Source: Motacilla alba alba (Eukaryota > Chordata > Aves > Passeriformes > Motacillidae). From it: a stretch of 64,000 bases of DNA. The position numbers were made by a program, and so were the translations under genes. Location: contig NC_052021.1 in assembly GCF_015832195.1 (NCBI RefSeq), forward strand, positions 24,782,286 to 24,846,285. Direction: 5' to 3'. Below the pieces are notes generated by a model. That model was not told where the DNA came from. It did no database searches and saw nothing but the letters and a program-made list of their open reading frames with translations. Each line of letters opens with the position of its first letter. The stretch's first letter is position 1. Below are positions 11,121 through 26,100 of the stretch, piece by piece.

Positions 11121-14100
11121 GTGAGTGCCTGCAGCCAGTGCTAAAAACTGGGCTTTGAGCCAAGAATGGAGTGGGAATGAGAATCCACTTTACCCATTTT
11201 ACCTCCCCATTTACATTTTAATTGGCAGGGGAGATGTGGTCATGGGGTTTGATGTGATTTTCTTATCCTGAGTCTGTGGGGGAAAGTCATGGGCTGCAGA
11301 GCTTGTGTCTGTGGAAGGGGTGGACAGAAGCACAGTCTGCTGGGCTAAGAACCCATCTATTCTGTTCCCTGTTGTTTCAGTATCACATAGTTTACATCCA
11401 TCATAAAGAGCTGGGCTACCAGCACTGTATCATGGAACCTCTGTGCATTTACAGAGGTGCTCAGAACAGCTAGGTGGTACCTGAGAATTTGAGAAATTAC
11501 CTGCAGTCAGACTTGCCCTCTAGCCAGAATGACCCTATGCCCCTTTGTCTTGTATTGAAAGTATTTTTAGTTTTGCTCATAATGTACGAATAGGTGTTCC
11601 ATACCAACGCATTACAGGCTTGAAAAGGTGCCTGGATCTGAAGTAGGAAATAGGAAAAAAAATTCTTAACCCCTCACTGAAATGAATCTAGTCACAGTTG
11701 CAGTGGAATGGATTCCTATGTAGTCAATCTCCAGCAAAGACATGGTATTAGAAGTAAGTTGATTTACTCTCTCCAGAGTGTTTTAGATATTTCTCACAGG
11801 AGCTGCAGCATAGTAATGCATCTGCTCCTTGTGTGGAACTTTACTGTGAGGAAATGGGAGCAATGGGACAAGTGTCGTGTCCCATTTTGGTGCAGGGACA
11901 GTATAGAAAGACAATGTAGGATTGAGGAGTTAGAGGATTTCTGGGAGGAAAAAAAAGCCTCATTTTTGTTGGTTGCAAACTTTTCTCTGCTTTACTCAAG
12001 TGCTGCGTAGGCCAGATGTGTGAACAAGCTGCTGTCTATCAGGATGGCTTCTCTGAGGTTGTGGATGTTCTAATATCTCTCACTGGCCTCCCACTGCTAT
12101 TTAGTGATGGCAGCTGAATAAATAACCAGGCAATAACAGCTCAGGGGTGACAGCTGTTTGTTGAATGTGTGGAAAAAGCAAAACAGGCCGACAGGTGGGT
12201 GGACAAGGTAGGGAGGCATCTTCAGTGCCTTTGTTGCTGTGTGTACTGTCACAGGTATGACGGGAGAAGTGGTCAAATGCAAATAAAAAATTCCAAGCAA
12301 GCAAGCAAAGTGCTGATGGAGTCTGTTTTCAAACTAAGTTTAAACTTGCTCACCCAGCTATTTGAATATTGGATATGTCAAGGATGTAAATGTTTGAAAG
12401 ATGTATCCCCAGCTTAAAGACAGCTCTCTTCCTTCAGGTCTTGTTTGCTCAGGGGTTTGCTCTTTGTTCTTCTTCTAATATATAAATTCAGCATTTTGAA
12501 ATTGGCAGCTGATGGTGTTGAGGGTTTCACTGGAAGCCAGGCTTGGCCAGTAGTGTCAGCAGAACAGCCCCACTGCAGCTGCCATCCCAAATCTGCTGGG
12601 CTGTGCTGGCCCTGCTGGCCTGCACCAAAGGACTCCTCTCCCAGCACAGCAAAGAGAACAGTGCTGCTCCAGTTAGAGGTTCTAAGGCTTAAAACAACAT
12701 TAGTTTGTGTAACAAAGCAATGACAGCCTCACAGCTACAGACTTCCCCAGTGTGATATTGTTCAGCTCTGGGTGCTCAGGCATGGGGCACTGAACTTTTC
12801 TCCCAGTTAGTTCTGCAACCAAATTGGGCCTTCATGTGCTCAGTGAAATAGCTGAGGCACTTACACCTGCTGGAAAATGGGGCCCTGCAGTTACTTCCTC
12901 TTGAATAGAAAGCTTCTGATGAAAGTTTTCCTTGGTATTATGCAGGAGGAAGGAAAGGCTTCTCTAAAGTCTCTTTTAAGGTCAGTCTGGTGGCTCAGTC
13001 ACTTATTTGATGCATTAACAGACATAGATTTAAGTATTCCCATTGCTTAGTTTAATTCAGATAGAAGATCCCATGCCTTCAATGTCACTGGCTGCTTGAA
13101 AAATACATAATTCTCCTAGGCTAGGCATTTTTCTTTCTTCTTTTTCTGTTTGCCTCCATGTTTGTAATGAAAAAAAAAAAAAAGTAGTGAGTAAAAGCAG
13201 TGGAGAAGGGAGGGGAAGGAATGGAAGTGCTATTTAGGACTAGACTCCTAAATTTGATGATTTTTAAGTTTTAATTTTTTTTTTCTTTTGGCATTAATGG
13301 GGCTCAAGAACCTATCTAATACTAATTCAGACACTGGGGCCTAAAAGAAGCTCTGGAGCTGGGAACAGGTGGTGGGCCATGCTGGAATCTCATTCATCCA
13401 TGAATGAGTCAGGGCTATCAATAAGCTTATGGATCTGGGAGCTGGCAGTCCTGTTCACCTCTCTGGTGACTGTCCTTCAGCATATCTTGCCACGTGGTTT
13501 TGTCTGTCCAGTCATGGCTGTGTCTCTGAAAAACCCATCTGCCCCTGTGCCCAGTCTCCTTAGACACTGCAAGATGCTGATAACTCCAGTGCCTATCTTA
13601 TCTCAAGCTGTTCCCATCTTTCGTAGCAGATGAAGTTTTTCACATTTTTTCAACATGTTGGCAGAGTCATTGTAGCAGAATAATAATCGAGGCTTGCATT
13701 TTTAAATTGTAAAAGCATGTTGGAGCCTTGGGCATTGTGCCTTCTGCCAGAGTGGAATAGGCAGCAGCAAGGACAGGGCTGGATGCAAGGGAACTATTAT
13801 GGTCACACCGACACAAGCACCCACCAGCATTCCTGGGAAGGATATATTGAACTTTCTGATGTTCAGTGAGTTAATCTTCACCCCACTCACAGATACGCTG
13901 CAATAAACAGGATTTGAATTATCGGAAAAAGAGGGGGAGAAAAGCTAAGCAAAAGGATAAAAGGGTAACTAATTCCTGGAGAATCTACATGTCCTTTTCT
14001 TTGGGGGAAAAATTATTGAGGCCAGTGAGTTTTTTCTCCCTCTCATGGAAACCTTCATGATGTTATGATTTTAAATCTTGCCTGATACCAGGGCCTGATT

Positions 14101-17100
14101 TAAGCTGAGCCAGTCTGCCAGTGCAACTTGTCTCTATCAGCTGCCCTTTTCCCTATTAGCCTGCTGGCCAGCCATCCCTGCTTTCAGCTGCCTTAATGCT
14201 GCCAGGAAGGAGCAGGACTTGCTGTCCTGTGTCTAAGTCACACTCCCCTGCACACAGATTGGCCCTTTGCAGCCTGCAGCACAACAGCTTTGACTTTTCA
14301 CTGCCTCCCTTCTGGGACCCACATCATTGGGGAGGGAGCCTCTTGTGCTCCTGCTTCCTGCCAAAGCTGGCATGGCTGGCAGGAAAAGATGAGACATGGT
14401 AGCTTGGCTTATTTCACCAGTTTGTCCCTTCCAATTTCAAGAAATTGTTTCCGTTTTGTCACTTCAAAAAGGGTAAAAATACACTACAGAAACTCAAGAT
14501 GGAAGACTGTGTTAAATAGCAATGAGGAGGTGGTTCAGGCTCCTCAGCTGGAAAATGGCTGTACATCTGTGAAAACCATTCCCTAATCCTAAGTGAGCTG
14601 GGAAGGGTTTGTGCGGAGGCATGGGCGCTGGGATTTGAGCTGCAGCAAGCCCTCCAGGCTGGTTGATGTCCATATTGCCACATTCACAGATGAGCTGAGG
14701 AAGTGGCTGGGGTTGCTTATAAGCATGAGAAATTTTTCATCTGCCTGGGAAGTAGGAAGCCCGTCTCAACTCCTTTTGCAGTGGAACATTATAAAAATCC
14801 CAAAAGTAACAAAAAATCCAACCCGCTAAAAGAACCCTGAAAACCAAAACACCCAAACCCTTTAATTCTGGTGTTGCATAGGACAATATATAAATTGGAA
14901 GTAGTGCCCAGGTAGAAACAACCTCCTTTAGGCAATACAACTCCCAGTGAGAGGTAAGCAAGGCTTTGGAGGCATGGCTTAGTCTCATGTCACCTGCCCC
15001 TCTGGGTGAATGTCCTTTTGCCTTGTGGCTGCCCAGAAGGGGCGTGCAAAATTTCCTCATTCTGGAGGAGAGGCTGATAATAGCCTGGAAGTTAGGATGG
15101 CCTCTTCTCTCTTGATGGAGGCTTTTGTTGAGAGACCCTGTTCTTTCTATGTGAGATGTGCTCTGTGAATGGCACCCTTTTGGAAGCTTGAGCAGGGACT
15201 TGAGATTGTTTCTCAGAGTTGCACACAAATGGGAATGGAACTGGGTGCTACTTTACTATCAGGTAAATATTTTTACCTGATTTTTAATGTATTATAAAGG
15301 AATTTTAAACAATTTCTTTGGGGAAGCAGGAAAAAAGCAAGACTTAACTTTATCTGGTGTCCTAAAGTAGAGAGGTTTAAAGATATTTTATTTGTGTCTG
15401 TGTTTGTTTGTTTTTAATAGGCTTGTATTGTAAAATACATGAAAATAAATAAAACAAGGGACTAAATGGAAAAAGGGTAGTGAGCTACCCCCCTTCTCCA
15501 CCACCATCTCCTTGTGAATATTAATCAGGTGCCATTCTTTGAGTATATTTGATTGCTGGTGTAACACACTCAAAATGACACATTTCCCAATAGGCAGGAA
15601 GCTCGTTGTCATGTCAACACTTGTGATTTATCTGCATTTATTTGTGACAGGTTTTTATTCCTCTTCCCATTCTGTCACTCAGCAGCAGCAAATTATCCCC
15701 TTTTTGGAAGGATAAGAATATCCAGGCGACTGTGTGGGAGAATGTACTGGAGGGAATGAGCTTCTAAAAATACAACTCCTGACCTCTCCTCCTTGTTCTG
15801 CCTAATTTTAGAGCTACCTCAAAGAGCAAGTCACTGCTGTTGATCTCTTTGGATAGCATGGCAGCACATAAGACCCTCTTGTTTTCTGAGAATTTGCTTT
15901 TATCCACTGCAAGGTTGTCTAAGGTTCCACACTGAGGAGCTAAATAGCAGCTCTGGGCCAAGTGTGTGTATATCAGTTGATGAAGAACTTTAATTTATGC
16001 CAGCTGAAAGTCTGACCCCTCTGCTGCTGCTGCTGGAATTTTATGCTGGGAGAAAGCACAGCTCTGATACTCTGGTTATTGGCACTGTCTCTGTGTCAGG
16101 TATTTTTCACCATACACTTTAATCACTGCCCAGTACTCTGAGCTGGCACCAGCAACATTTTCTGCTGCTTTAGCATCCTCAGTGGGACTAAGATTTCATT
16201 ACTGCACCAGACCTGTGTGACTGCTCTGACTCAGCCCTTATTAACCTGGAATCCCTGGTGCATCAACCCAGAACCAGGTCTGCAGCCTTTAAACAGGGGC
16301 CTTCAGTCACTGGGTGGTTGGGCATGGACCTTCAATAGATTAAAGCTTGGCTGTAGTTTGTGACTCTTTTAGACAAAATATTCTAGAAATTATTAGTCCA
16401 ATTATTAATGGCTCTGACTTGCATTCTTTTTGCATTTTTAAGAGTGTTGCTTGGACAAGACTATTAAAGAGGAAACTATCAGTCTATGAATCTTGTTTTA
16501 GAATTTGGGAAGGCAGTTGGCTGAATCTCAGAGGTTTTCAATTGTGCCCCTCAGAGCTTTCCACTGCTCCACATACTGCTGTAAGTGGAAGGACCCAGAC
16601 CAAGGACAAGGCAGTTTTTTTTGTGATGGAGAATCCTGTAAGCAGCTTTGCTGGGCTAGTGATTGTCTTTTTAAACTTCTCTTTTATCATTTTGAGCTCA
16701 GTTTGACAAGGTCCATGTCAGAAAGTTCTGTTGTGAACTAAAGTCACTGCACCAGGCTCACCCCAGCCCTTACAAATTTGCTGTTTACTTCACTGATGTT
16801 CTGTCCTCACCCTTTGTAGAAAAGCAAAGAAGCATTTGAATCTAGGAGGCCTGTAAAAGTGCCAGAGTGCAAAAGATATGACCCTTTTATCACTCCAGCT
16901 GTCATCTTAGTAGTATTTTTATTTTCCTTCTTAATTTGCAGTTTTCAGAAGAGCAGTTGAAAAGCAGAGATGGCATATTTAGATTACACTCATCCAGAAA
17001 CACAGTGCAGTCATTGTTCTCTTTTGTGAGGCCTTTTCTTAGACTGAGTGAAATAATGCTTAATCCCCTATAACCTCTCTCAACTTACTAGAGCACGTCT

Positions 17101-20100
17101 ATTCTTGTTCTAACTTTCTGTATATCTGCCTTTTCCTTCTGTTGTTTTCATGTTCTTCTCCCAGTCCTGTTCCTCCTCTCAAGCAATGTCAAGGCCTGAC
17201 AGGATCCCATTAGTGTGATGGTCTTTTGTTCTTCTCTCCAGACAGAAGCATTTGATGCTCCTTGCAGTGCACATTGCTGCTGTTAGGAATCTTCAGCTAC
17301 TCATGCTATTTCATGGCTGTGGCATTTTCATTCTGAGCCTATGTTTGCTATAAAGACCTAATTTTGGGAGATGCTTGTGATTTTCACAAGAAAAATAATT
17401 AAATTTTATAGTGTTGATTTAGGCTTTTTTTTTTTTGTTTTTGTGTTTTACTACCACAATAAAAAACAGTCAACAAGGCTAGGGGGTTTCAGAGGAAAGA
17501 CTAATGATTTCCAGAAGGGTACAGGAATTGGTGAATTCTACCTGGGTGGCCTCTGCTCTATTTGGTCTCATCAGCAGCTTTCTGATGCATTTGTGGTTGG
17601 TACCCTCTATTTATGGGGGGTTTTGAACTTCAGCCTCCTAAGGGATGTCTGCACAACAGGGAAGGGAATGGCCAATGTCGAAGTGTGGTGAACTCCTAAC
17701 TTCAGAGCGCAGTTACAGTGTCAAAGGCTGGAGGCAGATCCTGAAATAACATCTCCTTAGTTGGAGACAAGACCTTCTTTGGAGCTGCTGATAGACAAGT
17801 GGCTCCTACCTGGGCATTTCTGATGTGTCCCTATGCTCCCATTGCAGACACCCACTATTTGACCTGTCGGATCCAGGAGTGCTCCGAGACCAAGAGGAGC
17901 GGGCCCTTCTCGCGCTCCATCGATGTCAGCTCCCTCGTTGTTCAGGATGAATACATCTTCATCCAGGTATGTTGGCTTCATACAAATGGGACTTGAATTC
18001 TGCCTGCACAAGGTATTTTTTCTTAGGGTATATTCTTGGGATATTCTTAGGATAAGCATATAGGACAACAGTTCTTAAGAGCTGGGAGTCCATCCCGCTG
18101 GCTCTGCAGTCTGGGATACAGCACTTGATCTCTCTGATCATCACTTGTCTTGAATAATATTTTTTAAAGTTTGTTCATTAAGGGTCCATGGATTTCACAA
18201 CTTGCTATTTGTGTGGCTAATTGTAAAATACAAAAGAGATAGAAATGCATTGAGGAGAACAGAGAAGAACAAAGAAAAGGTGTGAATGATTATTTTAGCA
18301 ATTGGAAAGGTTTATGCTGATTTGACAGTCAAGTAATGCTAATAGAGTGAACCAAAATTTGTAGTAGGAGGTAAAATAGCAGAAAAATTGAGGAAAGTTG
18401 TTACAGGGCAACTTCAAAGTGAAAGATGTCTGTAAATTTGTCAGTTGGTGATGATTCTAGAGATAAGGAGAAAGTGTCAGAAATCGAATGAGAAACTATG
18501 TGGTTTTGAGATTTTTTGAGAATACATGGGCTGGATGGAACAGGGCCATCTCTCTAAATTTTGAGTCTGTGGAAGCCTGAGAATGAATACTACTGTCTGG
18601 AAGAACACTTCCTGGAGATGTACCATTTGGTTGAAAACTGAGGGCCAGGCTGCAGTGATTCCAGATTGTAGGAAGCTCAGGAGACTCAGAAATTACAGAC
18701 ATGGTGATGTTAACTGCTTGTCTCCAATGCTGAAGCAGGGGGAACAAAATGAGATGAAGACTGGATTCAGGTGGTACAAAAAAGACACATGCTTTCCTTT
18801 TTGAATAAGACTGCATTATATTGAGCTCCTATTTTATTTCCTTGAGTGAGCATTTTTCTTCACTGTATCCAAGTTATGAGAAAGATTTGCTGTGTTTATT
18901 GTCAGACTTTCTTATCAAAGGGAAGACTGATAAGTCTGTGCTGGGATTAGGTAAAAGACTGGATTTCTGTGGCCTGGGAAGACTGCAGGATGAAAACTGC
19001 CTGCATTTGAGCAACATTGGCAGACTTCTTCTGAAAGTAGGGGAGTGTGCTGCTCTGGAGATGACCTACTGCAATGGGAGCCACAGCTCCCCTCAATCCC
19101 CCATGAAACCCAGTCTGCTACTGCTTCCTTTGGCCTCAGTGGGGATCCACTGCTAGAAAACACTGTGAATTCAGATTTTGCAACTTAATAAGTCATGATT
19201 TTACAAAAAGCAATGGCTTTCCCATTGATAAATGCTCTGCTCTCCAAGGAGTATTTTAGAGAGACTCTTAGTGTAGTGGTTTATGTCTGTGGCTAAGGAT
19301 GTTGTGGAACATCCAATTCTTTAAGCATGAGGCCTTACAGATGTTTTTCACTCCACAGCTCTCATCTGTGTTAAAACAAGGCCACTCTGTTTAGAAACTT
19401 GATCTCACAGTGAGGACATGGGCCTGGTGTGTGTGTTCCTCTGCCTCAAGTCAGCAGTGAGCAGTTCAGGCTATTAGCTTCTAAAAACTTCAAGTTAAAA
19501 AAAGTGTGTGTGTGTGTGTGTACAAACACATGCATGTATGTATATGTTATACTCAAGTGTCTTGACTATTCTTAGCAAGGTTTTATTATAGCTTAATGGG
19601 TGTTTGAATTGAAAATCACATCCCCACACTTTAAAAAGCTGTTAAATATACACACAGAACATTGCTGCTGCTTTGGGCAGGAGACTCTCCATTCCCAAGC
19701 TGTCTATCCCTTTCCCAGTGTTTGTTATCACACTGGCAGGGTTTCTGCCTGTCCAGCAGCCTGCTGTAAGTGGCTGCAGATGCTGGACAGGGATTGAGCC
19801 CATGCAGAGCTCGAGTGACACGCAGGCACTGCGGATTCCCAGCGCACTCTGAGCTGAAGGTGTGTTAAATCCAGGATATGGTCAATGGGCTATGCAGAGT
19901 GTTTGCTTGGTACATATGTAGGAGTTCTGGTATGTCCTGGATGTATTAGTCTCACAAACCATGTGGTATTGCTGCCTATTATGGGATGTGTCAGATTGAT
20001 TGCTTGCAATGTCTCACGCGTGTTGTTCAGTCTGGGTAATCTTGGACAGAAGTGTAGGAGCCAGGTCTTTAGAATTAGAAATACTAGACAGAGATGAATA

Positions 20101-23100
20101 AATAAATATCAAATTAAACATTAAGAACTTGGTGAGGCATAATAGCTGCATAAAGCATTGGTGCATGAGTTCTGATATGTCTGTTCTGGAACAAATCAGA
20201 ATTAATGTCTTGGAGTGGAGAGAGGAACGTGGTTTTATTAACTTTTGTCATTAAACCATTAGATTTTTATTCTGAATCTGTAGACCGTGTTCCTCTAAAG
20301 TTAGAGAGATCAAAACCTTCAGGGGCATTTTATGTCTTATTTCACCTATTTCAACATGAGTTCGGTCTGTCTTTCAGTATGCCTTTCTCATTAATATTGG
20401 AAGGAACCTAAGAAGAGCTCAATGAAAACCCCAAAATTTTTGACAGGCTAAAATTAGGGAAGATGAATTCCAGCTATTGATATCAATGTCTTAGGTTATC
20501 TGCAGAGAGTTATTTACTAGTGAATATCCATTCTAACCTAGTTGATAACCAGGCCTGCACTGTAAGATTCTTGGGGAGCATTAACTTTTTTAACTGCACT
20601 CAAAGCAAACGTGATACTATGATCTATAATGGGTAGGGGAAAGAAGAACACAGAAGATATTATGATGCCATTAAAAATCAAAAATTTCTGTTGTGCAGCA
20701 CTTCTGAAAGGATCTTTCAGAATTACAGTACAAAGAAAGAAAATGAGAATGATCTTACGCTTGAAAATTTTATCTGTTGAAGAGAGTTTGAAAAGACTGG
20801 CACTTGTTGCCAGGCAAAAGAGATAAATAACAGCCCATGAGGAAAGATGTGAAAGGTAATGTGGAGGGAAGAAAGAAATAGCTGCTAAGAGAGAATAGGA
20901 AGAATTATTATGAATAAAACAGTAGGTGATCACTCTGAATTTATTGATTGACTTTCTGTTTGATTGATCAATAGTTATTTAAGGATGACTATTATGTCAC
21001 TAGGATTGGATTGGATGATTCTGCATAAATTGATACACTAAGAGAAAATCTTACGCTCTCTTGCATGTATAAGTTTTCACTGAGTTCACAGTATTGCTCT
21101 GGTGTAACCAGGAGCCAATATCATAATCTTCTTTCATGATCAATACTTAAAATTAATACAACTTTCAAACCAAGACATTTATTAGTGACAAAACCTTGGA
21201 ATATGTCTGGACTTATGTACTGTAGCAGAAGGAGCTAATTTGATGATTAACTCTGCCATTTAATGTCCGTGTCTGTGGTGTTCAATAGCTATGCTCCAGT
21301 GAGTGCTTGTTAATGAAACAATATCACTTTCCAAACTTAGGTGCAAACATAACCTACAAACATGCCTAAAAAATGTGATTTCCTGACAATTACCCAAACT
21401 GCTATGGTATTCTCATCTTCAGAGCCTACATTATAAGACATGGGGATCAGGGATAGTCATCTGGGATGAGTCTAGAGTACTGATACTTCGGAGGATTTGT
21501 ATGTTAAAAAATAAATTACAGAGGGAATTCTGCAAAAGGTATTTTTCAAGCAAGTCATGTATCAGGGTTTCTAATGGAATTGCTCAGGTAGCTGAAAAGT
21601 GTTGAAAATTAAATAGGCTTTAATTAAAATGGTGATTATTTTTCAGGAAATTCTATTTTGAGTGAGACAGCATTGTTTGGAGAGAACCTTTTTATTTTCC
21701 TACAAGTAAACAAATAATATCAGTGCTACTTGGTTCTATAAAGAGAGGATCAGGAATGATCTGTGTGTTTCCTTGTCAACAGATCAAACATTTCCACTGA
21801 AAATGAGGGAAAGCATGAGCAAATGTCACCGATATTTCAGGCAGAGTGGAGAATCTGGGCCACAGAAGTCCCAGTACAGTGTTGCTTATTTGAGGGGGTC
21901 TGAGGAATCCTGAGGAGCATAAATAGGGCAGTGCATTCCCTGGGAACCAGCTTTGCTCTGGGGCAGTGCTTTTTGCAGAGAGCAGCATTCCTGTGGGCAG
22001 ACCCATAGCTGCCATAGAGAGCTAAGTACTCTAAGTTGAAGAAGCTGTTCCTGGCTGCCCAAAAGTTGTGTGTAAGCATCTCAGGTGCAGTGGCTCAGTA
22101 GTTCTTCTGGGTGGCTGGACTCCTTGGATGAGCCTGGCTGCTAGTGGGGAGGGATGGCAATTCCAGTGCTGACCCGTGTGAGGACTGTGTCTTCACACAG
22201 AAACCTGCGTATCAGGAGATGGACAGAAACAGTAATGGAACTCTTCAGAATGCGTGACATGACAACTGCTGGCACTACTACTGTTACAGTGCTGGTGACC
22301 TAAGGATGTCAGTGGGACAAAATTTACAGGGAGACAATATTTTTTGTGAACTGGAACTGATAGAGTTAGAAAAGGACAGATAAGATTTTGGGCATATTCA
22401 CAAGATCCTAGGGGACATGACAAAGGATTTGGTTTCTCAAAATTGTTTTTTCTCCTTTTTCCCCCACCTAGGGGGGAAAAAATCTAGGTCTCATAAATAT
22501 GGAGATCTAGGTCTCATAAATATGTTTCCATCCCCCTATTGATCTTGTTGTGTTGTGTAAACCCTTCTGCTTGTGGCTTTTCCCCCAGAGATCATACCAG
22601 TCTAGTCTGGCATGCAGTTATCGCTGTCCCTGTTCCTCTCTTACGCTTCTGTCTCTGTCAGCACTTGGAGACCCTCACAGTTACTTTGGCCTTTTTGATT
22701 TGAGCTGGCTGTAAGTGCAGAGGTATGTGGATGGGTGATCAATACCTGTCTTGGTTGTTTTTTATGTCTTTATTTTTCTCCAGGATGCTGCAGACTCTGC
22801 TATCCCAGTGGAGAGGAGCTGAAGTTAATCTGAGTTGTAGCTGAGACATTCAGCACTTTGCATAGCAGTGACAACACCACTGGGTATAGAAGACTCCTCA
22901 GACTTAGCAGCTGATACCTGGTTTGGGTTTGGGGGTGATACAGGCCAAACGAATGCCTTTGGAGATGAACCTTCTCAGATCTCTCTTTCACTGGTGGTCT
23001 CATAAGGACAAGGAATGATCCCTGCAAAGTTTAATAGAAAAGGATTGGTGTTTTGCTTCAGGTCCTGGCCCATTTCCACTTTAAAAGGGAAGTGCTTTGC

Positions 23101-26100
23101 ACCACTAATCAGAGAGGCATGCTGAAGGGCACTGCCTTATCACTTTCCAAGGCCTTTAAAGACTGGAAGCATGGTTACCACTTCCCCTTTCCATCTCATG
23201 TCAAAATTTATCAAGGTGTTTAGCCGCAGGCTGAAACTCAAGTGTCTTGTCTCTCATTGGCCCCTTCTTCTACTTCTCCTTCTGGGAAGCTTTCTTGTCT
23301 TCTTTCTTTGCCATTTCATTTGTGATTCAGTCTCCTGGGAACCCTGGGAACGGCACATCTTTCTCTTCAGGTTGTCCTGGGACATATGATGATCCCATGT
23401 TCAAAAAGCCAAGTTGCTCTCTTGGAGGCCCTTTGTTTTGAGGTTGATGTGATGAAGGAAGAAAAGAGTGTGAGGGCAGCTGGGAAGAGGGATAGGATCT
23501 TGGCTGTGGTTTATGATCCTCCTGAATGTGATGGAGTCTGTGGGGTAGCCGTTTAGGAGCAAGGGATGTGGTTCCTCACATCCTGCACATGCAGCAGTGT
23601 AGAAGCAGCTGCAGTTCTTGTAGGAATTGTGGGAGTTACATGTGGAAAGTGAAAAGTTCAAGTGAAAATGCTCTTTTGTGATACTGATCTTTTATCTGGC
23701 TCTTCTTCACGTTCTGAAGTAAGTTTGAACTTGGAAGACTTTTGCCTAATTCAGGGAGTTGCACAGCAGGGCAGCCTCTCAGCCTGCTCACTGGCAGGAG
23801 TGAAAAGGAGCAAATCCAGAATTTCTCCAGAGGTTGTTGTGTGGTGCAGCTGAGTGGGAGTCTTACAGTGCACATCTGAATAACTCCTCTGGCTCAGAGG
23901 AACAAACGCTTCTGCCAAAATCTGTTGAACCATTTCAGTCTTCTTTTGCATCAGAAAAGTTTCCTTAAAACATATGCAGATGTCAGTATTCACCCACAAT
24001 CACTGATAACCTCTTAATAAACCTGTGGATAATATTTCCTTTTTTGGGTGCCTGGTGTCTCATCAGAGTGTGTCCAAAAATTTCAGCTGAAGTAATTTGA
24101 TGCAAAAAATGGCATTTATATACTTTCTTTTTATTTGAATCAAATTCTGGTTTTATCTAGGTGGAAATATTTATAATAACCTCTTTTTTTCCCCCAGCCT
24201 CAGTAGAAATAAAAATACTTATTATTTATAATATTAGAATTCAGGTGGGGGGACATTTCTCTTTGAGGTGCTACAGAGGGGGAAAAAGCTTCCTGATTCT
24301 AGAAGCTACATATATCTAAGCCCAGTGTGGAGAAATAGTTTAATATTATTACTGGTTGTAACTATGCTTGTTTAGGAGCACTTGAAAGTGCTTGTGTTCA
24401 GTAGGACATGAGTTTCATGTTTATTGAGTATTTAAGAATAGGCTAAATGGGCATATTTGCTGAATTGAAGTCATTTATCAGGTGAATAGACTTCAACCAG
24501 CAACCACAGCTGAGTTGATGCTAATTTACAGGGATTTCTGACCTCAGTTATCTAGCTATCTAATAAAAAACTTTAAAAAGTGGCAAATTTCCCCAGGAAT
24601 GAAGAAAGTGTTTTTTGGTTTTTTTTTGGTTTGGGTTTTTTGTTGTTGTTTTTGGGGTTTTTTTTGGTTTTGTTTTTTTAAATTAATGTGAGACTTCTCA
24701 GCAATGAAACAGGATAGAGGGGAGAAATTAAATGTTCATTTCCCAGTATAGAACCATCTCTTTATTTTCATAGAAACTAAATACACCATGTTCAAATATA
24801 AATTTCTTTCCTCCATTTTTTTCCTCTATTAACTAGGAGCCAAAGGTCTTAACAGAAATCAATCCATGCAATTTATTTTTAACTTCACCCTGCTTAGCTG
24901 CGATTGATTTTTATCTTTGCGATCGATGGTAGAGAAAACGGTTTGGCGGGACAATGGAGCACTCTCCAGCTTGTAGGGGCTGGTCTTTGAGTCTTTTATT
25001 GAAAGAATCATTAAAAGCTTATTATGAAACTAATAGGATGAAGACGTTTAAATGATGAACACGATTACACCTGTTTTACTGGTGAATAATGCCTGCTAGA
25101 GCTGATCTCCTCTCACTCCTATTTAAAATGCTGGACAGCATACCAGTGGGGGAAATTAATCCATACAGATGAAAGAAAGTGCATCCCACGTGCTAGTTAA
25201 AAGCTCTTCCTAAAGGAAGATGGGCAGTAAGTAGTTAGCTACTTTCCTATTCACTGCTGGGTGCTTTTCATCCATTTCTAGCGCAGTTTCATCTTTTCTG
25301 TGCCAAATATCACATTTGGAACTTGAGCCTAAACATCTCTTGATAAAAAAAAAAATTATTAACATTTTCCTTTATTTATTTATTTATTTATTGATTTTCC
25401 TTCTAGGGCTTTTTGTGATGTGCTTTCTTTTATCACTCTCTCCCCTCCCATCATGCTGTCTGATTGATCAGCTGAAGATGTAGAGTATTGCCTTGGCAAA
25501 CTCATATGTTTCCTCTGAAATCAAAAGGAGTTTTAATGTGTACAATTATGCTCTTCTCATAAGTTGATTTCTGTGTGGGTGATATGCACCTGCAGCTCTG
25601 ACGTGGCTTGTGTTTTGGTGTAACTGCACATTTTCTGCAGGAGTTGCTTTTAAAACAACTTTTACTCGAGATTACTCTGTCCTTTAGCTGTGTCATCTTT
25701 GCTCTGAGGGGAGAGGGAGCTGAACAGGGACTGGTCCAGTAGAATAAATGCTGCTTTGTCACAGCAAATTTTCTCTGATAGGTTTGATGCTCTAAAGAGT
25801 GTCATGTTTTCTAAGCCTGCTGAATTTTCCAGGCAGCTTGAGGGTGCTTCATGCACAGAAATTCCACATCAAACTCAGGTAATTGCATATTGTTCAATGA
25901 CTGTGCAGGAGGCATGATGTTAATGAAAACCACAGGGAGATAATTCAGACTGGATGATACCTGTCATGATGGGATTTATGCTGGGGCAGTGGAGAACCTC
26001 ACTGCACAGAAATATCTGGAAGATTGCTTTTCCTGGTCATGGTGGGTAATCAAGAAGGAAGAACATTACACTAGGTTCATGTTCTTCCTCATCTTCTGAA

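Noticed and set aside
14737..15228. 163-codon open frame on the minus strand
   Set aside because: No recognisable domain, no splice or promoter context, and composition like the surrounding intron; chance frame.
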